Positions 9,783 through 20,113 of a stretch of DNA of 64,000 nucleotides are shown here, piece by piece. Positions within the stretch are counted from its first letter, which is position 1. Every line of letters starts with the position of its first letter. The DNA is from UBA1479 sp964012715 (lineage in GTDB: Bacteria > Pseudomonadota > Alphaproteobacteria > Rhodospirillales > Casp-alpha2). The position numbers were made by a program, and so were the translations under genes. Below the pieces are notes generated by a model. The model made no database searches, was not told the DNA's origin, and saw only the letters and a program-made list of their open reading frames with translations. Location of the stretch: assembly GCA_964012715.1 (NCBI GenBank), contig CAXGUG010000002.1:1-64000 (forward strand), in the 5' to 3' direction.

Positions 9783-10415
9783 TTACCCCAAGGTCGTGCA
9801 GAACGTGGCGATGGCGTCCAGCGCCTGGTCCCAGTTCTGCCGTTCCGTCCGGCCCGATGCCTTGCGCGGCTTGAACCCGTGGTCGCCGTCTTCCAGCCAT
9901 TCCAGGCGGATCGCCTTGGATAGGGGATAGGCCGGGACTTCTTCCCGGGTGCCGAAGGTATCGCGCGTTCCCTGACAGATCAGGGTTGGCGTCTTGAGGG
10001 TTTCCAAGTGTTCGGTGCGCAGCTTTTCCGGCTTGCCCGGCGGGTGGAATGGATAGCCCAGGCAGACCACCCCGCGCAGCGCGGCTCCTTCGGCCTCCAT
10101 CTCAGCCGCGACCATCGAGGCCATGCGCCCGCCCATGGATTTTCCGCCGACGACCAGCCGCTCCATGCCGATGTCCTCGATCACCTCGCGCCAGGTTTCC
10201 AGCAGGATCCGCGCCGGATTGGGGGGGCGCTTCTTGCCGTCCTCGCGCCGCCCGGCCATGTAGGGAAATTCGAACCGGGCGCAGCGCAGGCCCCGCGTCG
10301 CCAAACCTTCGGCGAAGGCCTCCATGAACGGGCTGTCCATGGGCGCACCCGCGCCATGGGCCAGGGCGACGGTCATCGGGGCGTTCTTGTCGCCCGTGAA
10401 CAGAATGTCTGTCAT
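9783..10415 (-). CDS. Alpha/beta hydrolase, KANL3/Tex30-like
   Basis: A 210-residue hydrolase with ALAHGAGAPMDSPFM at the N-terminus, the nucleophile motif GGKSMGGRMAS (Ser in GxSxG), VCLGYPFHPPGKPE, an Asp-bearing CQGTRDTFG and the catalytic His in LEDGDHGFKPRK. This arrangement is typical of the bacterial Tex30/KANL3-type family of unknown substrate. It is the last gene of a minus-strand run SDR, GNAT, hydrolase, joined to each other by 4-base overlaps. Confidence 0.83.
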   Translation of the reverse strand: MTDILFTGDKNAPMTVALAHGAGAPMDSPFMEAFAEGLATRGLRCARFEFPYMAGRREDGKKRPPNPARILLETWREVIEDIGMERLVVGGKSMGGRMASMVAAEMEAEGAALRGVVCLGYPFHPPGKPEKLRTEHLETLKTPTLICQGTRDTFGTREEVPAYPLSKAIRLEWLEDGDHGFKPRKASGRTERQNWDQALDAIATFCTTLG

Positions 10416-10858
10416 TGATCTTCCAGTTTCTTTCGCATCAACACGGCCTCGGTCACTTCGTCGTAGCCGATGGCGCGATAGAACGCGCGGGCGTCGGTTC
10501 GTTTGACCTGCGTGTGCAGGGCGACCGAGGCGAAGCCCTGGTCCCGCGCCCAGGCCTCGGCCCGGGCCATCAGCGCCTTGCCGATTCCGGCCCCGCGCCG
10601 GGTTTCGTCGACGACCAAGGATTGCACCAGGGCCTCGGTCGGTTTCTCCACGGCGGGGCGGGCGAAGATGTGGAGCAATCCGACCACCGCGCCGTCCAGT
10701 TCCGCGACCATCAAGGCATGCTCCGCCCCGGCTTGGCTAACGGCAAGGAAGCGGGCGATCAGGTCGTCCGCGTCGATGTCGTATCCCAATTGGCGCAGCA
10801 GCGCCCGCGCGGCGGGCAGGTCGCCCGCCGTCAGGTCGCGGACGGTGACGGATGTCAC
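10412..10858 (-). CDS. GNAT family N-acetyltransferase
   Basis: A 148-residue single-domain GNAT. VTVRDLTAGDLPAARALLRQ opens the fold, the acetyl-CoA loop reads RRGAGIGKALM (Q/RxxGxG/A type), and FYRAIGYDEV is the usual C-terminal motif. It overlaps the hydrolase downstream and the SDR upstream by 4 bases each, so the three are one transcription and translation unit. Acceptor unknown. Confidence 0.87.
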   Translation of the reverse strand: MTSVTVRDLTAGDLPAARALLRQLGYDIDADDLIARFLAVSQAGAEHALMVAELDGAVVGLLHIFARPAVEKPTEALVQSLVVDETRRGAGIGKALMARAEAWARDQGFASVALHTQVKRTDARAFYRAIGYDEVTEAVLMRKKLEDQ

Positions 10859-11595
10859 GGTTTGCCGCCGGACACGCGCAGGTTGGCGCAGGCGATGTAA
10901 GACGCCTCGTCCGACAGCAGAAACAGGATCGCCTGGGCGATTTCCTCGGGCTTTCCGGCGCGGCCCATGGGCGTAGCCGGGGCGCGGCGGTCCAGGGTGT
11001 CACGGGTCATGTCCGTTTCCGTCAGGCCCGGGGCCACCGTGTTGACGCGCACGCCCTGGCCGATCACTTCTTGGGCCAGGCCGGTGGTGAAGCTGTTCAC
11101 CGCTCCCTTGGACGCGGCATAGAGAACCCCGCCGCCGGGCGAGCCGATCAACGCCGCTCCGGACGAGATGTTGACGATGGCGCCACCCTTGCCGCCGTTG
11201 TCGGTCGACATCCGCTTGACCGCTTCTTGCGAGGTCAGGAACAGTCCCAGGACGTTGATTTCCAACACGCGGCGGATATCGGCCTCGGTCAGGTCCTTGA
11301 CCGGGCCGCGTGGGCCGTGGATGCCCGCGTTGTTGACCAGACCGGTCACGGTGCCCAATTCCTTGTCGACCGTTTCGAACAAGCGGGCGACGTCGCGCGG
11401 GTCGCTGGTATCGGCGGCGACGGCAATGGCCTTGCCGCCCGCGGCTTCGATCTCGGCGCGGACGGCGTTGGCGGCATCATGATCACTCGCGTAGTTGATG
11501 CAAACCGCATGGCCGGCCTTCGCGGCCAGGATCGCCGTGGCCCGGCCGATGCCCCGGCTGCCGCCGGTGATGATGGTGACTTTATTGGTGTTCAC
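10855..11595 (-). CDS. SDR family oxidoreductase
   Basis: A 246-residue classical short-chain dehydrogenase. NAD(P)-binding TGGSRGIGRA, the NNAG motif (VNNAGIHGPRG), catalytic Ser in NISSGAAL and the YxxxK pair in YAASKG are all present. I chose the GTG at 11595, because an AAGGAA ribosome site lies just upstream and the protein then begins at the first beta strand; the longer frame begins with TTG at 11637. First gene of the SDR-GNAT-hydrolase unit. Substrate unknown. Confidence 0.88.
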   Translation of the reverse strand: MNTNKVTIITGGSRGIGRATAILAAKAGHAVCINYASDHDAANAVRAEIEAAGGKAIAVAADTSDPRDVARLFETVDKELGTVTGLVNNAGIHGPRGPVKDLTEADIRRVLEINVLGLFLTSQEAVKRMSTDNGGKGGAIVNISSGAALIGSPGGGVLYAASKGAVNSFTTGLAQEVIGQGVRVNTVAPGLTETDMTRDTLDRRAPATPMGRAGKPEEIAQAILFLLSDEASYIACANLRVSGGKP

Positions 11596-11605
11596 GGTTG
11601 TTTCC

Positions 11606-12157
11606 TTATCCGCATGGGTATGCGTGTTTCGTTTCAAGTGTGTAGAGCTTCATAACCCGCTCCAACAGTTCCTTCTGCTCTTTCAATATTTGAAGCCGCG
11701 CTGTTTCCGAAGGTTGTGATGCGTAAAGACCCGCATTTTCCGATGCTGTTTGAAGGCTATTGTGAAGCCCTTTGAAAGCGATTGGCGGCATCATCCTTAT
11801 GAGAGTTGGCGTGGTTTGAATCAGCGTTAAGGATGCTTCCGCACTTGGAAGATTATAGTTAGGAAGTGTGCCTGTACGGATTGCCGTGTCTAATTTTCCT
11901 ACGTCGGATGCGACGATGTTGCAGATGTTGCGAAAGATATTTTCGTAAACCTGCTGCTCTGACCGGCGTGTTTCCAAGTTCGATAGTGCTAAGGCTATAA
12001 AGACGCCCGAAAATGTGGCGACTGCGCCGACGGACAAGGACCAGAAGTCAGAATATGTATCTCGCCAATGCTTAAGCCTCGAACTGAGACAAACTGCACC
12101 AGTGCCGATCAGCGCAATGAGGGGGAGAAGGATGTATATCGTTTCCCTGAATTCCAT
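11606..12157 (-). CDS. Hypothetical two-helix membrane protein
   Basis: A 183-residue protein I do not recognise. Two hydrophobic helices occur near residues 8-25 (ILLPLIALIGTGAVCL) and 42-60, followed by a soluble helical C-terminal part with many Leu, Thr and Glu. Base composition is clearly AT-richer than the neighbours, which suggests recent acquisition. It ends 10 bases before the SDR start on the same strand. Confidence 0.6.
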   Translation of the reverse strand: MEFRETIYILLPLIALIGTGAVCLSSRLKHWRDTYSDFWSLSVGAVATFSGVFIALALSNLETRRSEQQVYENIFRNICNIVASDVGKLDTAIRTGTLPNYNLPSAEASLTLIQTTPTLIRMMPPIAFKGLHNSLQTASENAGLYASQPSETARLQILKEQKELLERVMKLYTLETKHAYPCG

Positions 12158-12214
12158 GCAGCCAATGTCCTGTTCGTAAGGGTATTAGTTGCGCCGGTTT
12201 AAAAAGGCGGCAGT

Positions 12215-13621
12215 TCAATCGTCCTCTCCCAGCATGTCTTCGGGGCGGACCAGGCGGTCGAAATCTTCGCCGCTCAGGGTGCCCAGGGCGACCGCCGCTT
12301 CGCGCAGGGTCGTGCCGTCCTTATGGGCTTTTTTGGCGATTTCCGCAGCTTTGTCGTAGCCGATATGCGGGTTGAGGGCGGTGACCAGCATCAGCGAATT
12401 GTTGAGGTGGCGCTGAATGACCTCGGTGTTCGGCTCGATCCCCTTCAACAGGCGGTCCGTGAAGCTGACCATGGCGTCGGACAGCAGGCGGATCGATTCC
12501 AGATGGGTCGCGACGATCACCGGCTTGTAGACGTTGAGCTGCAGGTGCCCGTGGCTGGAGGCGAAAGTGACGGTCACGTGGTTGCCCATGACGCGGGCGG
12601 CGACCTGGGTCAGGGCCTCGGCCTGGGTCGGGTTGACCTTGCCCGGCATGATGGAAGACCCCGGCTCGTTGGCGGGCAGGATCAGTTCCGCCAGACCTGA
12701 GCGCGGGCCGGAGGCCAACAACCGGATGTCGTCGGCGATCTTGTGGTTGGTGACGGCGATGGTGTTCAGCTTGCCCGACAGGTTGACCAGGGCGTCATGC
12801 GCGGCCAGGGCATAGAACTTGTCAGGGCAGGGGCGGAAGGGAAGACCGGTAAGGTCCGCCGCCGCCTCGCAGAAGGCCGCGTCGAAGCCCTGGGGCGCGT
12901 TGATGCCCGATCCGACGGCAGTGCCGCCCTGGGCCAGTTCGTAGATTTGCGCCAACGACTTGTGCAGGCGCTCAATGTTCTGGCGGGTCTGATGAGCATA
13001 GGCCCCGAATTCGGAACCCAGGCGCAGCGGCGTCGCATCCTGAAGGTGGGTGCGGCCGATCTTGATCACGTCGTGGAAGGCCTTGGCCTTTTCCAACAGC
13101 ACCGCTTCCATCCCTTCCAAGGCTGGCAGCAGGCGGTTATGGCATTCGATCGCCAAGGCGATGTGCATGGCCGTCGGCATCGAATCGTTGGACGACTGCG
13201 ACATGTTGACGTGGTCGTTCGGATGGACGGGATTTTTGGAGCCGAGGACGCCGCCCAAGATCTCGATCGCCCGGTTGGCGATGACCTCGTTCAAATTCAT
13301 GTTGGTTTGGGTGCCCGATCCGGTCTGCCAGACGGGCAGGGGGAAATGATCGTCCCACTTGCCTTTGGCGACCTCGCCTGCGGCCTGATCGATGGCGTTG
13401 CCCAGTTTGGGGTCGAGCTTGCCAAGCTTCATGTTGGCCCGCGCGGCGGATTGCTTTTGCCGGGCGAAAGCGCGGATCAGGGCCCGCGGCATGGTGCCTT
13501 CGCCGATCGGGAAGTTTTCCAGGGCGCGTTGGGTCTGCGCCCCCCAATAGCGGTCGGCGGGAACCTGTACCTCGCCGATGGTGTCTTTCTCGATGCGGTG
13601 GGTGGATGCTGAATCAGGCAT
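12215..13621 (-). CDS. fumC: Class II fumarate hydratase
   Basis: A 468-residue iron-independent fumarase catalysing fumarate to L-malate. Visible are TGSGTQTNMNLNEVIANRA, HPNDHVNMSQSSND, GRTHLQDATPLRLG and the lyase signature GSSIMPGKVNPTQ with the catalytic serine loop. The start at 13621 avoids overlap with the upstream cyclase gene, whose stop is at 13639; a longer start at 13660 would overlap it. It shares its strand with a cyclase and a class I fumarase. Confidence 0.95.
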   Translation of the reverse strand: MPDSASTHRIEKDTIGEVQVPADRYWGAQTQRALENFPIGEGTMPRALIRAFARQKQSAARANMKLGKLDPKLGNAIDQAAGEVAKGKWDDHFPLPVWQTGSGTQTNMNLNEVIANRAIEILGGVLGSKNPVHPNDHVNMSQSSNDSMPTAMHIALAIECHNRLLPALEGMEAVLLEKAKAFHDVIKIGRTHLQDATPLRLGSEFGAYAHQTRQNIERLHKSLAQIYELAQGGTAVGSGINAPQGFDAAFCEAAADLTGLPFRPCPDKFYALAAHDALVNLSGKLNTIAVTNHKIADDIRLLASGPRSGLAELILPANEPGSSIMPGKVNPTQAEALTQVAARVMGNHVTVTFASSHGHLQLNVYKPVIVATHLESIRLLSDAMVSFTDRLLKGIEPNTEVIQRHLNNSLMLVTALNPHIGYDKAAEIAKKAHKDGTTLREAAVALGTLSGEDFDRLVRPEDMLGEDD

Positions 13622-13638
13622 GGCGGCGTCTCGTCCCA

Positions 13639-15357
13639 TTATTTCGTGTCGAATATCCATACGCCGTCCCAGGCTCCGGGCGGCGCTTTTTTTCGAAGAT
13701 GGGCGATGCGCTCCAGATATACAAGCGAAGGACGATCTTCGGGCATTTCAGCTAGGACGGCGCCAAACGCCGCCTCGGCCCGGTCCCAATCCTGTTCACG
13801 GTAGGCGGCAAGCCCGTTTTGAAAGGCTGTTCGAACCTTCTCGTTGTCGGTTTCGTCATGCGGGGTTAGCTCGAAAACCCGCGCCGGTTGGCTCTTTCCC
13901 TTCACCCGGATCAGGTCGATTTCCCGGGTGGAGAGGGGCTCCCCGGCCAAGTCGCGGGTCCGTTCCGCGATCAGGATGCGGGTGCCATAGGCCTTGTTGG
14001 CGGATTCCAGCCGTGCCCCCAGATTGACCGGATCGCCGATCACGGTGTAACTGCGCGCGGCCTTGGACCCCACTGTGCCGACGACCATGGGGCCGGACGA
14101 AATGCCGATCCGGATGTCGATGGGAAAACCCGCCAGGGCGTCGCCGCAGACCCGGCCCAGGTCGGCGCGCAGATCGTCCAGCCGTGCGACGGCATCCAGC
14201 GCCGCCTCGCAGGCCAAGCGTGCTTGGTCCGTGTCAGCGGTGAACGGCGGCCCCCAATAGGCCATCACGGCATCGCCCATGAATTTGTCGATCACGCCCT
14301 GATGGTTGCCCACGGCTTCTGTCATATGGCCGAAAAAGACATTCACCAGATTGACCAGATCGTCCGGCGGCAGGGATTCCGAGATCGCGGTAAAGCCCTG
14401 CAGATCGGCGAACAGCACGGTCATCTCCCGGCGCTCGCCGCCCGGTTCCACGAACTCAGGATTATCGACCAGATCGGCGACGATGCGCGGATCCATGTAT
14501 TTGCCGAAGGTATCTTTGATCCGTTCCTTCAGGCGCAAACCGCCGACCATGGTGTTGAAGGCCACGGTCAGCTCGCCGATTTCGTCTTCGGTGCGTTTCT
14601 CCAGGGCGACGTCCAGGTCCCCGGCCTCGACCGCGCGGGTGCCGCCGACCAGATTGCGGACCGAGCGCACCAGCCCGGATGTGACCATGACCGAGAACAA
14701 CAGGCCGAGCAGCACCGCCAGTCCGGTCAGGACGGAATTGAGGATTAAAATAACCCGCTCGTCCTTTTCCGCCTGCGCCACCGCGCGGTCGGACATTTTG
14801 GTTACATGGTCGCGCAGGCCGTCGAGGTGATCGTCAATGGCGCTTTGATGCTCGGACAGCATCGGAAACGCTTTGCGAAAGGCAGCCCGGTCGCCGGACA
14901 TCAGCATTTCCACCAACACGATCCCGTGCGAGGTGAACTTGCCGACCTGTTTACGGATGGTGTCGAGGTCCCTATCCAGCATCTGGACGACCTGTTGCCG
15001 GGTGACGTGGGATTTGGCTTCTTGGTCCAACAGCCGCCGCGCCGCCGAAAATTCCTCGGCGACTTCGTTGGTCAGACGCATGAACCGTTTGCGGATGGGC
15101 AGGATATCGGCGAGGTCGTCGCTTTCGCCGCTGTCTTCGCTGAAGGCCAGCAACTGGTCCATCAGGAGGCCTTGTTCCAGAACCCGCACGTTGACGCGGG
15201 CCATGGCTTCCGATGTGGGAACTTGAAGCGTCGCCACCGTATGCAGGTGGCGACGCAGGTCCGAGATGTAACTGACGGAAACGGCGGCGACGACGATCAT
15301 CAGCGCCAGGATCACGGCGGCGATGGAGAAGATTTTCTGTCCAACGCTCAACCGCAT
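13639..15357 (-). CDS. Membrane adenylate/guanylate cyclase with HAMP domain
   Basis: A 572-residue protein. It has a membrane helix near 10-31, an extracytoplasmic helical sensor region to about 205, a second helix (VLTGLAVLLGLLFSVMVTSG), a HAMP domain and a class III cyclase domain. The metal-binding Asp is in VLFADLQGFTAI, followed by DKFMGDAVMAYWG and VIGDPVNLGARLE. A short TPR-like tail follows. It should turn a periplasmic or membrane signal into cyclic nucleotide. It lies between two fumarase genes, 17 bases from fumC and 45 from the class I gene. Confidence 0.88.
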   Translation of the reverse strand: MRLSVGQKIFSIAAVILALMIVVAAVSVSYISDLRRHLHTVATLQVPTSEAMARVNVRVLEQGLLMDQLLAFSEDSGESDDLADILPIRKRFMRLTNEVAEEFSAARRLLDQEAKSHVTRQQVVQMLDRDLDTIRKQVGKFTSHGIVLVEMLMSGDRAAFRKAFPMLSEHQSAIDDHLDGLRDHVTKMSDRAVAQAEKDERVILILNSVLTGLAVLLGLLFSVMVTSGLVRSVRNLVGGTRAVEAGDLDVALEKRTEDEIGELTVAFNTMVGGLRLKERIKDTFGKYMDPRIVADLVDNPEFVEPGGERREMTVLFADLQGFTAISESLPPDDLVNLVNVFFGHMTEAVGNHQGVIDKFMGDAVMAYWGPPFTADTDQARLACEAALDAVARLDDLRADLGRVCGDALAGFPIDIRIGISSGPMVVGTVGSKAARSYTVIGDPVNLGARLESANKAYGTRILIAERTRDLAGEPLSTREIDLIRVKGKSQPARVFELTPHDETDNEKVRTAFQNGLAAYREQDWDRAEAAFGAVLAEMPEDRPSLVYLERIAHLRKKAPPGAWDGVWIFDTK

Positions 15358-15402
15358 GGGGCTAGGCCTCCGTTTCCGGAACCCGGTTAGGTCGGGCCGG
15401 GG

Positions 15403-17028
<1,626 letters not shown>

Positions 17029-17138
17029 CGTAGCAGTCCTCGGCATTTGGTGGGGGGAAGGGGGCTCAAGCGTCGGGCGGCGCGCTGCGCCGTCCGTTTA
17101 AAACATCGGTCGTTGGTCCGGTTGCCTCATGGCGCCGG

Positions 17139-17648
17139 TTACTTCTTGCGAAATTTATCCAGGGCGATGACTTCGCCCATTTTTTCCTCGCCGTCCGCGG
17201 CGATGTCGTCCGCCGTCTCGGAATTCGACGCATCCAGCGGGATTTCCTGTTCGTCGTAGACGTCGTCGTCGTCCATGTCGTCATCGTCGGACGAGATCAT
17301 TTTCAACTGAAGGCCGAAATTGACCGACGGGTCCGAGAATGCGGTGATCGCCCGGAACGGAATGCGCAGGCGCTCGCCCTTGCCCTTGAAGTACAGGGTG
17401 ACCTCGAACGCGTCCTGGTCGACGTGCAGGTTTTCGTACTGATGTTGGATGACGATGGTCATCTCTTCCGGATGCTGGTCGTGCAGATAGGGCGGCACGA
17501 CCACGCCGGGGTCTTCCATGCGGAAGGTGATGTAATAATGGTGTTCGCCCGGCAAACCTTCGCGCGCGGCGTGGGCCAGGGCGTTGCGGATCACGGTGCG
17601 CAGCGCATCCTCGATCCAGATGTCGTATCTCAGCGGGCTGTCTTCCAT
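17139..17648 (-). CDS. sspB: SspB-family ClpXP adaptor protein
   Basis: A 169-residue protein with the alphaproteobacterial SspB core: YDIWIEDALRTVIRNALAHA, HHYYITFRMEDPGVVVPPYL and VTLYFKGKGERLRIPFRAIT. An acidic linker and a short C-terminal ALDKFRKK-type tail follow, the part that docks to ClpX in the family. SspB tethers ssrA-tagged proteins to ClpXP. It lies directly beside the tmRNA gene that encodes that tag, on the same strand. Confidence 0.9.
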   Translation of the reverse strand: MEDSPLRYDIWIEDALRTVIRNALAHAAREGLPGEHHYYITFRMEDPGVVVPPYLHDQHPEEMTIVIQHQYENLHVDQDAFEVTLYFKGKGERLRIPFRAITAFSDPSVNFGLQLKMISSDDDDMDDDDVYDEQEIPLDASNSETADDIAADGEEKMGEVIALDKFRKK

Positions 17649-17833
17649 GCCCCCTTATTAGCAGGGTTCTGGACCCTGAGTCTTGGCCTAAGTGGGTGAA
17701 AGTTTCACGTATATGTACGGATGGGCGGACAAGGCTTGCACCCGCTTAATAACCCATTGGAATTTTGGCCTGAAATGAAGTGGGCGGCTTCTGTTGCCAG
17801 GTGCCGCCCGAACCCCGTTGTCGTTATGGCGTG

Positions 17834-17872
17834 TTAGGCCGCGACAGCAAGTGCTTCCGTGTTGTCGTTGGC
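17834..17872 (-). other. tmRNA proteolysis-tag reading frame
   Basis: Read on the minus strand, GCC AAC GAC AAC and onward to TAA encodes ANDNTEALAVAA. With the alanine carried by tmRNA itself the full tag would be AANDNTEALAVAA. It begins AND and ends in a hydrophobic AA dipeptide, as ClpXP-degraded tags do. The resume codon is GCC at 17872. Confidence 0.9.
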
Positions 17873-17977
17873 ACTTATAAAAATAGCCCGGTAACGGTGG
17901 TACCATGCCGAGCGCAAACTTAGCCTTTACTACACGCGTCGATCCTATTTCGCCCCCATCACAAACCGCGTCGACTG

Positions 17978-18005
17978 GTTGAACCGGAATTCCGAATGGT
18001 TCAAC
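17978..18005 (-). repeat. Processing hairpin in the tmRNA intervening segment
   Basis: Perfect 8-base arms GTTGAACC (17978-17985) and GGTTCAAC (17998-18005) enclose 12 bases. They lie between the acceptor-piece CCA and the start of the coding piece, the stretch removed in maturation of two-piece tmRNA. Confidence 0.7.
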
Positions 18006-18112
18006 GCGGCTTATGGTGGAGGCGCCGGGTACCGCCCCCGGGTCCGCAGTGCTTATTCCGTTAAGCGTTTAGCGCCATAGCCGGACGAACCGGCAGGCCT
18101 AATATGGGGATA

Positions 18113-19174
18113 TCAGACCGATTGCGCAAGTCGCCGCAGTGTTTCCATGGTTGCGGCCGGAACGGGGATGCCGTCGGCCCGCCGGGCCGCCAGGTTGCGC
18201 ATTTCAATTTCGCCCGGCAACAGCACTTCGCCGCCCGCATGGAACGGCGCCGTAGTTTTGATTCGGTCGCGGAAATCGGCCATGCGCCGGTCGTATTCCG
18301 CCGCCCCCAACAGGCGCGCCGGGTCCAGGGCGATGAAGAAATGGGATGTGCCCTGGGGGCCGTCTTCGTCCCACATCTGCCGGGTCTGGTTCAGGTATTC
18401 GCCGCCGGACAGCAGCCCCGACAGGATATCGACCATCAGGGCCATGCCGTAGCCCTTGTGCCCGCCCATGAATTGGATGAAGCCGTCGAGCCCCGCCGCC
18501 GGGTCGGTGGTCGGGTTGCCGTCCTTGTCCAGCGCCCAGCCGAGAGGCATGGGTTCGCCCGCGTCGCGCAGTTTGCGCATCTTGCCGCGCGCGGCGACGC
18601 TTTGCGCCATGTCCAAAATGAACGGCATCGCGGCCCCGATGGGATCGCCCGTCGGGTCGCTGAGCGACCCGGGGGCGGCGCAGCCGAACGGGTTGTTGCC
18701 GACCTTCATGTCGCGCCCGCCGAAGGGGGCCAGGGCCGGGGAAGCCCCGGTCCCGGAAATCAGGATCATCCCCGCCTGGGCGGCCAGGAAACCGTAGCTG
18801 GCGGTGCCGCCGAAATGGCCCGAGCGGCGCACGGCGACAAAGGCGATGCCTGTCGCCTTGGCTTTTTCGATGGCCAGGTCCAACGCGCGTTGGGCCGGAA
18901 CCTGCCCCTGGCCGTTGGCCCCGTCGACCACGGCCAGGGCCGGGGCCTTGTCCTCGACGGTGACGGGCGCCCGCGGATCGACGACCCCGGCTTCGATTCG
19001 TTTCAGATATTGCTCGACCCGGTGGACGCCATGGGTCGAGACGCCCATCAGGTCCATCAGGATCAGGTGGCGGGCGGTGACGGCGGCGTCGGCGGCGCTC
19101 AGGCCCGCGTTTTCATAGGCGCGGGCGGCCAGCGCCGACAATTCGGCTTCGGTGACGGTTTCGGTGTTGGACAT
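18113..19174 (-). CDS. Malate/L-lactate dehydrogenase (LDH2) family oxidoreductase
   Basis: A 353-residue NAD(P)-dependent dehydrogenase of the LDH2/MDG2 (YlbC/ComC) family. Signature stretches are LMDLMGVSTHGVHRVEQYL, VVDGANGQGQVPAQRAL, VRRSGHFGGTASYGFLAAQ, KVGNNPFGCAAPG and GGHKGYGMALMVDILSG. Members act on malate, lactate, ureidoglycolate or delta-1-piperideine-2-carboxylate; the substrate here is undetermined. The stop lies about 40 bases before the tmRNA acceptor piece on the same strand. Confidence 0.88.
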   Translation of the reverse strand: MSNTETVTEAELSALAARAYENAGLSAADAAVTARHLILMDLMGVSTHGVHRVEQYLKRIEAGVVDPRAPVTVEDKAPALAVVDGANGQGQVPAQRALDLAIEKAKATGIAFVAVRRSGHFGGTASYGFLAAQAGMILISGTGASPALAPFGGRDMKVGNNPFGCAAPGSLSDPTGDPIGAAMPFILDMAQSVAARGKMRKLRDAGEPMPLGWALDKDGNPTTDPAAGLDGFIQFMGGHKGYGMALMVDILSGLLSGGEYLNQTRQMWDEDGPQGTSHFFIALDPARLLGAAEYDRRMADFRDRIKTTAPFHAGGEVLLPGEIEMRNLAARRADGIPVPAATMETLRRLAQSV

Positions 19175-19306
19175 GGAGGTCTCCCAAGATAGGCGATTCG
19201 GTTTTTTGCGATCCTGGGCGCGACGGCGGGGGTCGTCAATCCTTGGCCTTTCCAGGGCTTACGCGATGTCTGTATTTCCAGGGCGGGGATGAGTACCATC
19301 GCCGCC

Positions 19307-20101
19307 ATGCAACAGTACCTTGATCTCCTGCGCCGGGTGCGCACCGAAGGCATCATGCGCGGCGACCGCACGGGCACGGGCACGCAAAGCGTGTTCGGCC
19401 ATCAGATGCGGTTCGATCTGGCGGCGGGGTTCCCCTGCCTGACGACCAAGAAGCTGCACCTGAAATCGATCATTCACGAACTGCTGTGGTTCCTGGCGGG
19501 CGATACCAACATCAAGTACCTGAAGGACCACGGCGTCTCGATCTGGGACGAATGGGCGGATGAGAACGGCGAGTTGGGCCCGGTCTACGGCCATCAATGG
19601 CGCTCCTGGCCGACCCCCGACGGCGGAACCATCGACCAGATTTCGAATATCCTGAAGTCGATCCGCAACAATCCCAATTCGCGGCGGCATATCGTCTCGG
19701 CCTGGAACGTGGCCGAAGTCGACAGCATGGCGCTGCCGCCGTGCCACTGCCTGTTCCAGTTCTATGTCGCCGACGGCAAGTTGTCGTGCCAGCTGTATCA
19801 GCGGTCCTGCGATATCTTCTTAGGCGTGCCGTTCAACATTGCATCCTATGCCTTGCTGACCATGATGGTGGCGCAGGTCACGGGCCTGAAAGCGGGGGAT
19901 TTCGTCCATACCCTGGGGGATGCGCATCTCTACGTGAACCACCTGGACCAAGCCGATGAACAACTGACCCGCGATCCGCGGCCCCTGCCGGAAATGTGGA
20001 TCAACCCCGAGGTCACGGACCTGTTCGCCTTCCGGTTCGAGGATTTCGAGCTGCGCGGCTACGATCCGCTGCCTCATATCAAGGCCCCGATTGCGGTTTA
20101 G
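19307..20101 (+). CDS. thyA: Thymidylate synthase
   Basis: 264 residues, the E. coli ThyA length. Makes dTMP from dUMP with methylene-tetrahydrofolate. The catalytic cysteine lies in LPPCHCLFQFY and is residue 146 when counted from the ATG at 19307, the standard number, which supports this start over the in-frame ATG at 19289. RTGTGTQSVFGHQMRF, QRSCDIFLGVPFNIASYALL and HLYVNHLDQ are conserved. The folA gene follows after 12 bases, so dihydrofolate produced by ThyA is recycled by the next product. Confidence 0.96.
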   Translation: MQQYLDLLRRVRTEGIMRGDRTGTGTQSVFGHQMRFDLAAGFPCLTTKKLHLKSIIHELLWFLAGDTNIKYLKDHGVSIWDEWADENGELGPVYGHQWRSWPTPDGGTIDQISNILKSIRNNPNSRRHIVSAWNVAEVDSMALPPCHCLFQFYVADGKLSCQLYQRSCDIFLGVPFNIASYALLTMMVAQVTGLKAGDFVHTLGDAHLYVNHLDQADEQLTRDPRPLPEMWINPEVTDLFAFRFEDFELRGYDPLPHIKAPIAV

Positions 20102-20113
20102 GGACGGATAGGG

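Larger units (their letters stand above)
17735..18075 (-). ncRNA. ssrA: tmRNA, circularly permuted two-piece form
   Basis: Read on the minus strand, the acceptor piece comes first and ends in CGCCTCCACCA (3' end 18014), with a T-stem CCGGG/CCCGG just before it. After a short intervening segment the coding piece opens with GGGGGCGAAATAGGATCGAC (5' end 17957). GGGGGCG pairs with CGCCTCC as the acceptor stem. The coding piece holds a tag frame ending at 17834. This order is the hallmark of alphaproteobacterial tmRNA. The outer ends (17735 and 18075) are approximate; the inner ends are well fixed. Confidence 0.9.

Noticed and set aside
17688..17906. Small minus-strand ORF
   Set aside because: Lies in the tmRNA coding piece in the wrong frame; the tag frame is the meaningful one.
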